Notes: generated by a model from the sequence alone, not told the origin. A stretch of DNA of 44,820 bases from Trueperaceae bacterium (GCA_036381595.1 DASVCN010000030.1:1-44820), one strand, 5' to 3'. Positions 15,146 to 23,535 are shown, counted from the first letter of the stretch. Program-made: numbers and translations.

Positions 15146-16358
15146 GGCCGGCCTCGGTCTTCCCGTACTTGTCGTAGACGACGCCGCTGTCGAACAGCTC
15201 GTCGATCTCCTCGGCGTCGAGGCCCGCGTCCTTCAGGACTTCGGCGCTGTGCTGCCCGAGCCAGGGGGCTGGGCGCCTCACCTCGAACGGCGTCCCCGAC
15301 AGCTTGGCGGGGAAGCCGAGCGCCTTCATGGGTCCGATCTTCGGGTGCTCGATCTCCATGACCATGTCGCGGGCGAGGACCTGTTCGTTGGCCAGGGTCT
15401 CGTCGTAGCGCAGCACCGGACCTCCCGGCACCCCGGCCGCGTCGAGCCTCTCGACCCAGTAGGCGGTCGGGTGCTTGGAGACGATCTCCTCGATGTCGGC
15501 GGCCAACTGATCGACGTTCTCGAGCCGTTCGGCGCCATCGGCGTAGCGGGGATCGGAGAGCCAGTGGGGCCGCTCGAGCACCTCGTTGCAGAGGCGCTCC
15601 CAGAGCCTCTGGTTGTTGGCGCCCATAGTGACGTAGCCGTCGGAGGTCCTGAACGCCTGGTAGGGGGCGGAGCGGCGATGACGACTCCCCTGGGGCTCGG
15701 GTATTTCACCGCTGCCGAAGTAGGCGCCCGCCTCCCATACCGTCCACGCCAGGCCTGCGTCGACGAGGGAGACGTCGATGTACTGCCCCTCCCCCGTCCG
15801 CATCCGGTGGAGCTGGGCGCCCAGGATCGAGATGGCGGCCGCGTTGCCCGCGGCGATGTCGCTGATGGCGATCCCCACCTTGGCGGGTTCGCCGCCCGGC
15901 GCCCCGGTCATCCGCATGAAGCCGGTCACGCCCTGGGCGATGATGTCGAAGCCGGCCCGGTCGCGGTAGGGGCCGGTCTGCCCGAAGCCGGTGATCGAGG
16001 CGTAGATGATGCTCTCGTTGACCTTCTTCACCGACTCGTAGTCGATCCCCAGGCGCTTCGTGACCCCGGGCCTGAAGTTCTCGATCACCAGGTCGCTCTC
16101 CCGGGCCAGACGCAGGAAGAGCTCCCTCCCCCGATCCTCCTTCAGATTCACGGCGAGACTGCGTTTGTTCCGGTTGGGCATGGCCGCCGGGTAACTCTCG
16201 TCGTTGACCTTGGGGCCCAGGCGCCTGGAATCGTCCCCCAGCGGGAAGTTCTCGACCTTTATGACGTCGGCGCCCATGTCGGCCAGGACCATCGTGCAGT
16301 AGGGGCCGGAGAGGAAGCGGGTGAGGTCGAGGACCTTGAATCCGTCGAGCGGTAACAC
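15135..16358 (-). CDS. Family III (CaiB/BaiF) CoA-transferase
   Basis: Class III CoA-transferase of 407 residues, which moves CoA between carboxylic acids. Family features: GFKVLDLTRFLSGPYCTMVLADMGADVIKVE at the N terminus, NRNKRSLAVNLK, ENFRPGV, and AISDIAAGNAA, in which Asp167 matches the nucleophile of formyl-CoA transferase. SLVDAGLAWTVWEAGAYFG and the C-terminal GQHSAEVLKDAGL are also typical. The GTG at 16358 has AAAGGAG 9 bp upstream. It heads the leftward operon, with a predicted promoter at 16496-16525 and a palindrome in its leader. Natural substrate pair unknown; dicarboxylates are common for this family. Confidence 0.94.
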   Translation of the reverse strand: MLPLDGFKVLDLTRFLSGPYCTMVLADMGADVIKVENFPLGDDSRRLGPKVNDESYPAAMPNRNKRSLAVNLKEDRGRELFLRLARESDLVIENFRPGVTKRLGIDYESVKKVNESIIYASITGFGQTGPYRDRAGFDIIAQGVTGFMRMTGAPGGEPAKVGIAISDIAAGNAAAISILGAQLHRMRTGEGQYIDVSLVDAGLAWTVWEAGAYFGSGEIPEPQGSRHRRSAPYQAFRTSDGYVTMGANNQRLWERLCNEVLERPHWLSDPRYADGAERLENVDQLAADIEEIVSKHPTAYWVERLDAAGVPGGPVLRYDETLANEQVLARDMVMEIEHPKIGPMKALGFPAKLSGTPFEVRRPAPWLGQHSAEVLKDAGLDAEEIDELFDSGVVYDKYGKTEAGHAR

Positions 16359-16460
16359 TCGGAAGGGCTCCTTTCGGTGGGGCGACGGGTCAGGTGGGGC
16401 GACGGGCCGGGCTGGCAGAGTCGGAGCGTCGTCGGCGATACCTCACCGCCGAACGACTTT

Positions 16461-16475
16461 TCCCACCTGGTGGGA
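16461..16475. promoter_or_regulatory. Perfect 15-bp palindrome, candidate IclR operator
   Basis: TCCCACCTGGTGGGA is symmetric about its central base. It lies between the divergent CoA-transferase and iclR genes, within the predicted leader of the leftward transcript and just upstream of the predicted -35 of the rightward one. IclR-family operators are commonly inverted repeats of this size, and the iclR gene begins 115 bp away. A T-run follows on the plus strand, but a terminator between divergent genes would serve no clear purpose. Confidence 0.6.
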
Positions 16476-16482
16476 TGGCTTT

Positions 16483-16512
16483 TTGTATTGCGGACAGCTT
16501 ACGTGATATCTT
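16483..16512 (+). promoter_or_regulatory. Possible promoter for the iclR operon
   Basis: TTGTAT (16483-16488) and TATCTT (16507-16512) with an 18-bp spacer, in a locally AT-rich stretch. Both boxes are partial matches. It overlaps the oppositely directed promoter at 16496-16525, so the two directions may compete. Confidence 0.35.
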
Positions 16513-16525
16513 TCATCTCAGTCAA
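16496..16525 (-). promoter_or_regulatory. Predicted promoter of the leftward CoA-transferase operon
   Basis: On the minus strand TTGACT (16525-16520) and TAAGCT (16501-16496) are 18 bp apart. The -35 has five of six consensus bases. The start would fall near 16489, leaving a leader of about 130 nt that contains the 15-bp palindrome. The same TAAGCT -10 appears in the predicted promoter at 42840-42868. Confidence 0.5.
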
Positions 16526-16589
16526 GCTCGAAGCTCGGCCCGGGGCGACTCGGAGTCGCCGTTGGACAGCCAGGGAGCGGTACCGTCTG

Positions 16590-17420
16590 GTGCAGTGGGA
16601 ATCGGGAAAAGATGCGTCCGGCCGCAAGGAGAACCGGGTTCCGACGAGCGAGGTGCGTTCGCTCGACCGGGCCATCGGCATCCTCAACGCCTTCACCCGT
16701 GAGCGGAACGAACTGGGGGTATCCGAGATCGCTCAGCTCACCGGCCTTAATACCAGCACCGCCCACCGGTTATTGGCCAGTCTCGCTGCCAACGGGCTCG
16801 TGCAGCAGGTGAGCCGCAGCCGACGCTACGCGCTTGGACCCCACATACTCCGCCTCGCCTATATCGCCAGCGGTCACGTGAACGTTCAGGAGGCGGCGCT
16901 GCCGCTGATGCGGAGGCTGCGCGACTCGAGCGACGAGACGGTGGGGCTGCACCTGCTGCGGGCCGACAACCGGCGGGTGGTCGTCGATCAGGTCGAGAGC
17001 CACAAGCCGTTGCGCCGCACCTACACCGAACTGGGCCAGCCGATACCCCTTCACCAGGGCGCGCCGGGAAAGATCCTGCTCGCCTTCCTCTCCCCCGAGG
17101 CCCGGGAGGCCATCCTGGCCGCGCCGCTGGAGCCCGCCACCGCCGTGACCCCCGTCGATCCGGAGGCCCTGCGAGCCGAGCTCGAGCTCATCCGCGAACG
17201 CGGCTACGCGTTCTCGTTCGGGGAACGGGTGAACGACATCCACACGGTTGCGGTGCCGGTCGCCAACCACACCGGTGAGGTGATCGCTGCCCTCAGCATC
17301 ACCGGGCCTACCGTTCGCATGCCCCGCGAGCGACTCGAGAAGCTGGCAGAGCTGGCCGTCGCTGCCGGCCAGGAGCTCTCCCGCCAGCTCGGCTACGTCG
17401 CGCCCGGGGAGACGCCGTGA
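16590..17420 (+). CDS. IclR family transcriptional regulator
   Basis: Regulator of 276 residues. The winged helix-turn-helix covers VRSLDRAIGILNAFTRER through GVSEIAQLTGLNTSTAHRLLASLAANGLVQQ and YALGPHILRLA; the effector-binding domain has DETVGLHLLRADNRRVVVDQVESHKPLR, PLHQGAPGKILLAFLSPEAREAIL and SFGERVNDIHTVAVPVANHTGEVIAALSITGP. The start is uncertain: GTG at 16590 gives a sensible length but its SD (GGAG) is 12 bp away; GTG at 16653 would begin right at the conserved domain but also lacks a well-spaced SD. Divergent to the CoA-transferase operon, it most likely controls both directions through the palindrome at 16461-16475 in response to an aromatic or carboxylic acid metabolite. Confidence 0.92.
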   Translation: MQWESGKDASGRKENRVPTSEVRSLDRAIGILNAFTRERNELGVSEIAQLTGLNTSTAHRLLASLAANGLVQQVSRSRRYALGPHILRLAYIASGHVNVQEAALPLMRRLRDSSDETVGLHLLRADNRRVVVDQVESHKPLRRTYTELGQPIPLHQGAPGKILLAFLSPEAREAILAAPLEPATAVTPVDPEALRAELELIRERGYAFSFGERVNDIHTVAVPVANHTGEVIAALSITGPTVRMPRERLEKLAELAVAAGQELSRQLGYVAPGETP

Positions 17421-17472
17421 AGGCACGGGAGGCAGAGGTGTGGCGACGCAGAGCCCGAACGGGAGGAGCGCG

Positions 17473-18027
17473 ATGAGAACCGACCCAGCGGCAGCGAGCC
17501 CGCTGCTGCTCGACTACCACGGCCACTCGCCACGTCTGTCCGGAGACGCCTTCGTCGCCCCCTTCTCAACCCTGATCGGCAAGGTCACCTTGGCCGCAGG
17601 CTCGAGCGTCTGGTACGGCAGCGTCCTACGCGGGGACAACGAGGAGATCGAGCTGGGTGAGCGGTGCAACGTCCAGGACGGGTCGATACTCCATACCGAC
17701 CCGGGCCACCCGCTGATCCTGGGACGCGAGGTCTCGCTCGGTCATGGCGCCGTCGTCCACGGGAGCAGGGTGGACGATCACGTGCTCATCGGCATGCGCG
17801 CCACCATCCTCAACGGCTGCAAGATAGGCAGCTACGCCCTCATAGCCGCCGGCGCACTCGTAAGGGAGAACAGCGTCATCCCGGCCGGGGCCCTGGTGGC
17901 GGGAGTGCCCGGGCGGATAGTCCGCGACGTCACCGACGAGGAGCGCGCCCTCATCGACCGGATCGCCGAGTCGTACCGGCAGAAGGCGAAGCTCCACCGC
18001 CAGGCGCTCGAGAACGGGTCCGCGTGA
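17473..18027 (+). CDS. Gamma-carbonic-anhydrase-like hexapeptide protein (PaaY/CaiE type)
   Basis: Left-handed beta-helix protein of 184 residues, forming trimers in this family. Hexapeptide repeats run from APFSTLIGKVTLAAGSSVWYGSVLRGDN through VIPAGALVAGVPGRIVRDV, followed by a C-terminal helix. Metal-site histidines are visible in ILHTD and LGHGAVVHG. The family includes gamma carbonic anhydrases but also PaaY and CaiE, which accompany CoA-ester pathways, PaaY as a thioesterase. Being directly coupled to a CaiB-type gene (GTGA overlap), a CoA-ester role is the more likely one here. ATG at 17473 has a GGAGG SD 6 bp upstream; an upstream GTG at 17440 does not. Confidence 0.9.
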   Translation: MRTDPAAASPLLLDYHGHSPRLSGDAFVAPFSTLIGKVTLAAGSSVWYGSVLRGDNEEIELGERCNVQDGSILHTDPGHPLILGREVSLGHGAVVHGSRVDDHVLIGMRATILNGCKIGSYALIAAGALVRENSVIPAGALVAGVPGRIVRDVTDEERALIDRIAESYRQKAKLHRQALENGSA

Positions 18028-19187
18028 ACGGGCCGGGCGGACCCCTCACCGGGATCAGGGTCGTCGACCTGACCAGAGCGCTGGCAGGACCGTACGCGAC
18101 GCAGATGCTGGCAGACGGCGGCGCCGAGGTGATCAAGGTCGAACGTCCCGGCAAGGGCGACGACTCGCGTCACTGGGGCCCACCGTTCGTTGGTGACGGA
18201 GAGGCGCAGGAGTCGGCCTACTTCCTCTCCCTCAACCGCAGCAAGCGCTCGATCACCCTCGACCTGAAGGAGGAGGTGGCTCGCGCCAAGCTCAAGGAGC
18301 TCATCGCCCGCGCCGACGTGCTGGTGGAGAACTTCCGCCCCGGAGTGATGGAGCGACTGGGGCTGGGCGAGGCGGAGCTCGAGGAGCTCAATCCACGGCT
18401 GGTGCTCCTCTCGATTACGGGTTTCGGCGAGGGCGGACCGCACGGTCACAGGCCCGGCTTCGACCAGATCGTCCAGGGCGAGAGCGGCCTGATGAGTTTC
18501 ACCGGTCCGGTCGGGGGCCCGCCAACGAAGGTGGGTGTGCCGATGGGAGACATCCTGGCGGGCATGTTCGGCGCCTACGGAGTGGTCAGCGCCCTGGTGG
18601 AGCGGAACCGGAGCGGACGCGGCCAACGCGTCACCACCTCGCTCCTGGGCGGCATGATCGCTATCCACACCTTCCAGGGCACCCGCTGGCTGCTGGCCGG
18701 CGAGGTGCCCCGCCCCGAGGGGAACAGGCACCCCCTCATCCAGCCGTACGGCACCTTCGAGGTAAGCGACGGCCACCTGAACATCGCGGTCGGGTCGGAA
18801 GGGCTCTGGCAACGATTCGCCCCGCTGGTACGGCTCGACCCTTCGGACGAGCGCTTCGCGACGAACCGTGACCGGGTAGCCCGGGTTTCCGAGTTGGAGG
18901 AGGCGATGGCGCCGGCCCTCCGATCGGCGACCGTAGACGAGTGGATGGAGAGGCTGGACGCGGCGGGCATCCCGGCCGGCAGGATCCTCACCATCGACGA
19001 AGCGTACGCCTCTCCCCAGGTAGCTCACCTGGACCTGGTGGACGAGGTCGAACATCCGGTCCTGGGGAGGCTCCGGTTGCCCGGCTCGCCGGTGCGCTAC
19101 AGCCGTTCCGGGCGGCGCGCCCCGGAGCCTCCGCCGGCGCTGGGTCAGCACAACCGCGAGTTCGGAGTCGAGACGGAAGAGGAGTGA
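18024..19187 (+). CDS. Second family III (CaiB/BaiF) CoA-transferase
   Basis: Class III CoA-transferase of 387 residues, a paralogue of the one at 15135-16358. N-terminal GIRVVDLTRALAGPYATQMLADGGAEVIKVERPGKGDDSR, then LNRSKRSITLDLK, ENFRPGVMERLGL and GVPMGDILAGMFG, with Asp176 in the place of the catalytic nucleophile. C-terminal ALGQHNREFGVE is family-like. The start is the GTG at 18024, overlapping the TGA of the hexapeptide gene. Two distinct family III enzymes facing away from one regulator suggest two activation steps or two related acids. An upstream extension of the open frame runs inside the hexapeptide gene and is rejected. Confidence 0.94.
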   Translation: MNGPGGPLTGIRVVDLTRALAGPYATQMLADGGAEVIKVERPGKGDDSRHWGPPFVGDGEAQESAYFLSLNRSKRSITLDLKEEVARAKLKELIARADVLVENFRPGVMERLGLGEAELEELNPRLVLLSITGFGEGGPHGHRPGFDQIVQGESGLMSFTGPVGGPPTKVGVPMGDILAGMFGAYGVVSALVERNRSGRGQRVTTSLLGGMIAIHTFQGTRWLLAGEVPRPEGNRHPLIQPYGTFEVSDGHLNIAVGSEGLWQRFAPLVRLDPSDERFATNRDRVARVSELEEAMAPALRSATVDEWMERLDAAGIPAGRILTIDEAYASPQVAHLDLVDEVEHPVLGRLRLPGSPVRYSRSGRRAPEPPPALGQHNREFGVETEEE

Positions 19188-19254
19188 GCGCCAGGCGTCA
19201 CCAGCGCCAGCCCGGCGCCGTGACACTCTGAGGCCGGAAGTGTGGAGGTAAAGG

Positions 19255-20466
19255 TTGCTCAAAGCGGATTTCGACCTCGCCATCGTCGGTGGCGGAATCG
19301 TTGGCCTCGCCACCGGCCTGGCCATCTCGGAACGTTCGCCGGAACTGTCGATCGTCGTCATCGAGAAGGAAGCTGACGTCGCCAGGCACCAGACCGGACA
19401 CAACAGCGGAGTCGTCCACTCCGGCATCTACTACCGGCCGGGCACCCTCAGGGCGCGCCTCTGCGTTGAGGGGGTGAAGCTGCTGCGGCAGTTCTGCGAG
19501 GAGCAGGAACTACCCTACGATCGTTGCGGCAAGGTCATCGTCGCCACCCATGAGGATGAGCTCCCCAGGCTCGAGACCCTCTTCGAGCGGGGTACGCGGA
19601 ACGGCGTCCCAGGGATCGAGATGATCGGGCCGGAGCGCCTTCGCGAGATCGAACCCCAGGCGGCTGGCGTCAAGGCGATCTGGTCTCCCAACACCTCGAT
19701 CGTCGACTACGGAGCGATCGCCAGGCGCTACGCCGAGATACTGCGGGAGCGCGGCGCTCATTTCCAGTTCGGCAGCGAGGTGACGGGGATCAGGGAGGCC
19801 GAGGGCCTGCTGCGGATCGCCACCGCGAGCGGCGAGATCCGGAGCCGCTTCCTCATCAACTGCGCTGGCCTCTACTCCGATGAGGTGGCCCGCATGGCCG
19901 GTCACCGGCCCGACGTACAGGTCGTGCCGTTCCGGGGCGAGTACTACAGGCTCCGACCCGAGAAGCGCGAGCTGGTACGAGGGATGATCTACCCGGTACC
20001 CGATCCGGCCTTCCCGTTCCTGGGCGTCCACCTCACGAGCACGGTGAAAGGCGAGGTCGAGGCCGGACCCAACGCCGTATTCGCCTTCGCCCGCGAGGGC
20101 TACGGCTGGGGCAGGATCGCACCGCGTGAGCTGGCGCAGTCGCTGCGCTACCCGGGAGTCTGGCAGCTGGCTCGCAAGCATTGGCGGGTGGCCGCCTTCG
20201 AGTACTACCGTTCGCTCAGCAAACGCGCCTTCGTTCAGTCGCTGCAGCGGCTGGTGCCGAGCCTGCGTGAGGAGGACGTGGTGAAAGATGGCGCAGGAGT
20301 CCGGGCTCAGGCGCTCAACCGCGACGGTTCGCTGGTCGACGAGTTCGTGATCATCTCTTCCAGGAGGGCGCTCCACGTGCTCAACGCCCCTTCGCCCGCG
20401 GCCACCGCCTCCCTCGCCATCGGTCGCCATCTGGCCGCGGAGATGCTGGAGTTGGCGGCGGCCTAG
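19255..20466 (+). CDS. lhgO: L-2-hydroxyglutarate oxidase/dehydrogenase
   Basis: FAD-dependent oxidase of the DAO family, 403 residues, matching LhgO: it converts (S)-2-hydroxyglutarate to 2-oxoglutarate, passing electrons to quinone or oxygen. FAD site: DLAIVGGGIVGLATGLAI with IEKE at the end of the second strand. Family-specific blocks are HQTGHNSGVVHSGIYYRPGTLRARLCVEG, CGKVIVA, NCAGLYSD, VVPFRGEYYRL, YPVPDPAFPFLGVHLT and AGVRAQALNRDGSLVDEF. The start is TTG at 19255 with GGAGG 6 bp upstream. It follows the CoA-transferase gene by 67 bp and precedes the MDR gene by 19 bp. It is the most informative gene for the cluster's substrate class. Confidence 0.94.
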   Translation: MLKADFDLAIVGGGIVGLATGLAISERSPELSIVVIEKEADVARHQTGHNSGVVHSGIYYRPGTLRARLCVEGVKLLRQFCEEQELPYDRCGKVIVATHEDELPRLETLFERGTRNGVPGIEMIGPERLREIEPQAAGVKAIWSPNTSIVDYGAIARRYAEILRERGAHFQFGSEVTGIREAEGLLRIATASGEIRSRFLINCAGLYSDEVARMAGHRPDVQVVPFRGEYYRLRPEKRELVRGMIYPVPDPAFPFLGVHLTSTVKGEVEAGPNAVFAFAREGYGWGRIAPRELAQSLRYPGVWQLARKHWRVAAFEYYRSLSKRAFVQSLQRLVPSLREEDVVKDGAGVRAQALNRDGSLVDEFVIISSRRALHVLNAPSPAATASLAIGRHLAAEMLELAAA

Positions 20467-20485
20467 GCCTCCTCCCCGCGCCCCC

Positions 20486-21442
20486 ATGCGAGCCGTCATC
20501 GTCAGGGAGTTCGGTGGGCCCGAAGTGCTCGAGCTCACCGAGGCGCCCGAGCCCAGCGCCCGGCCCGGGCAGGTCCTCATCCGTCCTCGTTACGTGAGCG
20601 TCAACTTCGCCGACGTCAAGGCGCGGCGGGGAGGACACCACACCACCGGCACGCCCCCCTTCATCCCCGGCCTCGACGTCGCCGGTGAGGTCGTCGCAGT
20701 GGGCGAGGGCGTGACCGGGCTGGCGCCGGGCGAACTGGTGGCTGCCGCGACCGATGGCGGTGCCTACGCCGAGGTGGTGACGGCGCGAGCGGAACTCTGT
20801 TTCCCCCTGACGCGAGGCGCCGACCTGCGCAAGGCGGCAGGAGTGGTGGTCCTGATGACCGCCTACAACGTCGTGCTGGGCAAGGGGCACCTGCAGGAGG
20901 GCGAATCGGTGCTGGTACACGGCGCCGCCGGGGGCGTGGGCAGCGTCGTCCTGCAGCTGGCGCGACGCTCCGGCGCGGGCAGGATCGTTGGCGTGGTGGG
21001 CAGCGAGGAGAAGGTCGCGGTCGCTCTCGAGAACGGTGCCCACGAAGTTGCCGTGGGCAGAGGCCCCGAGGTGCTCAGGAGCCTCTCCGGAGAGTTCGAC
21101 CTGATCCTCGATCCGGTGGCCGGGGAGGGGTTGGCCGCCGAGCTCGAGCTGCTCGCTCCTTTCGGGAGGATCGTGGTCTACGGCAACGCCGATGGCCACG
21201 GCACCGTCAGCAGCGGACCTCTGCACTCCGGCAACCGCACCGTCATCGGCTACTCCAGCGGTCACTACCGCAAGCACAGGCCTGACGAGGTTCGTGGGGC
21301 GGCCGCTCAGATGTTCCGGCTCCTCGATGCCGGCGAGATCGTCGTTCCGATCGGCCGCACCTACCCGCTGGCCGATGCCGCCCAGGCGCACCGCCACCTG
21401 GAATCGCGCTCGAGCACCGGCAAGCTGCTGCTCGAACCGTGA
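20486..21442 (+). CDS. NADPH:quinone oxidoreductase-like MDR enzyme
   Basis: Zinc-free medium-chain reductase of 318 residues. N-terminal GroES-like domain: MRAVIVREFGGPEVLEL, VNFADVKARRG, PFIPGLDVAGEVVAVGEGV. The NADPH-binding Rossmann fold has the classical VLVHGAAGGVGSVVLQLARR. No catalytic- or structural-zinc Cys cluster is present. Members reduce quinones, enones or enoyl-CoAs; an acryloyl/crotonyl-type enoyl reductase role would suit the CoA-ester context but is inference. The ATG at 20486 has no SD: the 19-bp gap after lhgO contains CCTCCTCC, the complement of an SD, so translation may depend on the upstream gene. Confidence 0.92.
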   Translation: MRAVIVREFGGPEVLELTEAPEPSARPGQVLIRPRYVSVNFADVKARRGGHHTTGTPPFIPGLDVAGEVVAVGEGVTGLAPGELVAAATDGGAYAEVVTARAELCFPLTRGADLRKAAGVVVLMTAYNVVLGKGHLQEGESVLVHGAAGGVGSVVLQLARRSGAGRIVGVVGSEEKVAVALENGAHEVAVGRGPEVLRSLSGEFDLILDPVAGEGLAAELELLAPFGRIVVYGNADGHGTVSSGPLHSGNRTVIGYSSGHYRKHRPDEVRGAAAQMFRLLDAGEIVVPIGRTYPLADAAQAHRHLESRSSTGKLLLEP

Positions 21443-21479
21443 GCTACCGTATCCCGTCGAGGAGCGGGGGGCGGCTGCC

Positions 21480-22685
21480 GTGAACGCGCCCCAGGGAGGG
21501 CCCGGAAACGCTGCTTCCGGGCAGTTCTGGACCCTCTGCTCGGGCATCCTGCTGATGTTCGTCGGCCACACCATGATCATCCCGCTGGCGCCCCTCTACA
21601 GCCTCGAACTGGGCGCTTCGCCTGCCGTCATCGGCGTCGTCATCTCGGCCGCCTTCTTCTTCCCGCTGCTCCTGGCGGTGCCGGCGGGCTCGCTGGTGGA
21701 CCGCTACGGTTCCCGCGGCATCCTCATCGTTGGCACCCTCCTGGTGGGCCTCTCACCCTTCCTGATCCCGCTCTTCCCCGGATTCGCCTCGCTGGGCCTC
21801 GTCCAGGTCTTCAACGGCCTCGGCCAGCTGATAGCGGTGATCGGCGCCCAGAGCTACGTTGCCACCCTGGGCAGCGGCCGCACGCGCGAGCAGTACTTCG
21901 GCTGGTACAGCACGTTCATCTCGGTGGGGCAACTGTTAGGCCCGCTCCTCGCCGGGGTCGCCGTCGACCTTCTCGGCTTCGAAGCGGCGTTCGCCCTCTC
22001 GGGCATCGCCGCGTCTCTCGCGGTGGTCCAGGTTGTCAGGCTGCGACGGACCGGGTCGCCGGCCAACCGCGAGCCGCACCACTTCCCCACGCCGGCCCAG
22101 ATGGGTCACCTGCTCAGGTTCCCCTCGGTTCAACTCGCGCTGCTGGTGAGCGGCACGATGATGATCCCGCTGATGGGCTCCACCTCGTTCCTGCCTGCCT
22201 ATCTCGACCTGCTCAGCTACCCGGCGACCCTCATCGGGGCGGTGATCAGCTTCCGCGCACTGGTCACGATCGTCGTTCGTCCCTTCATGCCGCGGATCAT
22301 CGCCGCCCTGGGCGGGCGCTTGCGGACCCTCACGGCGATGACGGCCGTATGCGCGCTCGGCCTCGCGGCCATCGCCCACGGCTCGCTCTGGGTACTGCTG
22401 CTGGTCGCGGTCCTGATGGGCATCGGGCTGGGCATCGCCCAACCGCTGACGATGGTCACCGTCGTGGAGGAGGTGAGCGCCGCCCAACGAGGCACCGTCT
22501 TCGGGGTGCGCCTCACCGCCAACCGCTTCATGCAGGTAGTGGGCCCGTTGGCGCTCGGCCTGTTAGCCCAGCTCGTCGGCTACCGGGCGATGTTCCCCAT
22601 AGCCGCCCTCGCCACCGCGGCAACCGTTCTCCTGCTGGTCATGGGACGGCGCCACTTCGCCAGGAGCGAAGCGGCTGGAGTCTGA
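21480..22685 (+). CDS. Major facilitator superfamily transporter
   Basis: Twelve-helix MFS transporter of 401 residues. The loop after helix 2 carries motif A as GSLVDRYGSRGILIVG. Hydrophobic blocks include FWTLCSGILLMFVGHTMIIPLAPLYSLELG, VIGVVISAAFFFPLLLAVPA, LAGVAVDLLGFEAAFALSGIAASLAVV and LLLVAVLMGIGLGIAQPL. The GTG at 21480 gives a short cytoplasmic N terminus; SD is not well spaced, so the exact start is uncertain, and the open frame upstream lies within the MDR gene. Last of the rightward iclR run, it could export or import an acid handled by the cluster, in parallel to the TTT importer. It converges on ubiX with 29 bp between stops and no clear terminator. Confidence 0.9.
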   Translation: MNAPQGGPGNAASGQFWTLCSGILLMFVGHTMIIPLAPLYSLELGASPAVIGVVISAAFFFPLLLAVPAGSLVDRYGSRGILIVGTLLVGLSPFLIPLFPGFASLGLVQVFNGLGQLIAVIGAQSYVATLGSGRTREQYFGWYSTFISVGQLLGPLLAGVAVDLLGFEAAFALSGIAASLAVVQVVRLRRTGSPANREPHHFPTPAQMGHLLRFPSVQLALLVSGTMMIPLMGSTSFLPAYLDLLSYPATLIGAVISFRALVTIVVRPFMPRIIAALGGRLRTLTAMTAVCALGLAAIAHGSLWVLLLVAVLMGIGLGIAQPLTMVTVVEEVSAAQRGTVFGVRLTANRFMQVVGPLALGLLAQLVGYRAMFPIAALATAATVLLLVMGRRHFARSEAAGV

Positions 22686-22714
22686 GCGGGCCGCCTGGGC
22701 TGGGGTACGCCGGG

Positions 22715-23320
22715 CTACTCCTCGTCCCCGGTCGGGGTTCTCTTCGCGCCTTCTCTGCCGGCGCTCCCCTGCCAGCGCCGGAACAGCCCGGCGTCGATGC
22801 CGAACTGATCGAGCGCCTTGCCCACGCTCTGATCGACGATGTCCTCGAGCGTGATGGGTTGGTGGTAGAAGGCGGGCACCGGCGGCATGATCACCGCGCC
22901 GTTCTCGCACGCCTCGCTCATGAGGCGCAGGTGGCCTCGGTGGAGGGGGGTCTCGCGGACCATCAGCACCAGCTTCCGCCCCTCCTTGAGGACGACATCG
23001 GCGGCCCTGGTCAGCAGGTTGTCGGCGTACGAATTCGCGATGCCAGAGAGGGTCTTGATGCTGCATGGGGCCACCAGCATCCCGTCGGTGGGGAACGAGC
23101 CGCTCGAGATCGAGGCCGCCAGGTTCTGCTCCGAGTGGACGAAGCTGGCCAGCGACTTGACCTCTTCGACCCGCAGGCTGGTCTCGAGAGAGATCGTCGC
23201 CCGCGCGCCCTTGCTCAGGATCAGGTGGGTCTCGACCCCAGCATCCCGCAGGACCTCCAGTGCGCGTATCCCGTAGATCGCGCCCGACGCGCCGCTTATG
23301 CCCACGATCATCCGCTTCAC
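22715..23320 (-). CDS. ubiX: UbiX-type flavin prenyltransferase
   Basis: Makes prenylated FMN, the cofactor of UbiD-type decarboxylases, from FMN and dimethylallyl phosphate. 201 residues; FMN-binding start IVGISGASGAIYGIRALEVL, then SFPTDGMLVAPCSIKTLSGIANSYADNLLTRAADV and the family block LVLMVRETPLHRGHLRLMSEACENGAVIMPPVPAFYHQP. GTG at 23320 is used; ATG at 23311 would begin exactly at MIVGISG. No UbiD homologue is in the window, so the partner must lie elsewhere. Single gene, convergent with the MFS gene, divergent from the GGDEF gene. The C-terminal tail is polar and Arg/Glu-rich beyond the conserved fold. Confidence 0.95.
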   Translation of the reverse strand: MKRMIVGISGASGAIYGIRALEVLRDAGVETHLILSKGARATISLETSLRVEEVKSLASFVHSEQNLAASISSGSFPTDGMLVAPCSIKTLSGIANSYADNLLTRAADVVLKEGRKLVLMVRETPLHRGHLRLMSEACENGAVIMPPVPAFYHQPITLEDIVDQSVGKALDQFGIDAGLFRRWQGSAGREGAKRTPTGDEE

Positions 23321-23535
23321 GAGACCGCCCGTTCCTCGCCGCGGAAGCAGTGATCGATCCGGCTCACCTCAGAACCCCTCCCGTGCGCGGAACTTGGAAT
23401 AGTAGCCATCAGCAGCATTCTAGCGGCTGTTCCGGCGACGGCCGCTCGGCCCGCCTCGTGGCCAGGGGGAGCGGCACGGTAAGCTGGAATGACCGGTACG
23501 ACCGCCGGTTTTACGGCAGCAGACGGAGCGAGGCC

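Noticed and set aside
16461-16490. Intrinsic terminator made of the palindrome plus the following T-run
   Set aside because: It lies between divergent genes, the loop would be only 3 nt and the run is short and displaced; an operator is the better reading.
22349-23353. Plus-strand open frame running through the end of the MFS gene into ubiX
   Set aside because: It crosses two well-supported genes and shows no protein-like pattern.
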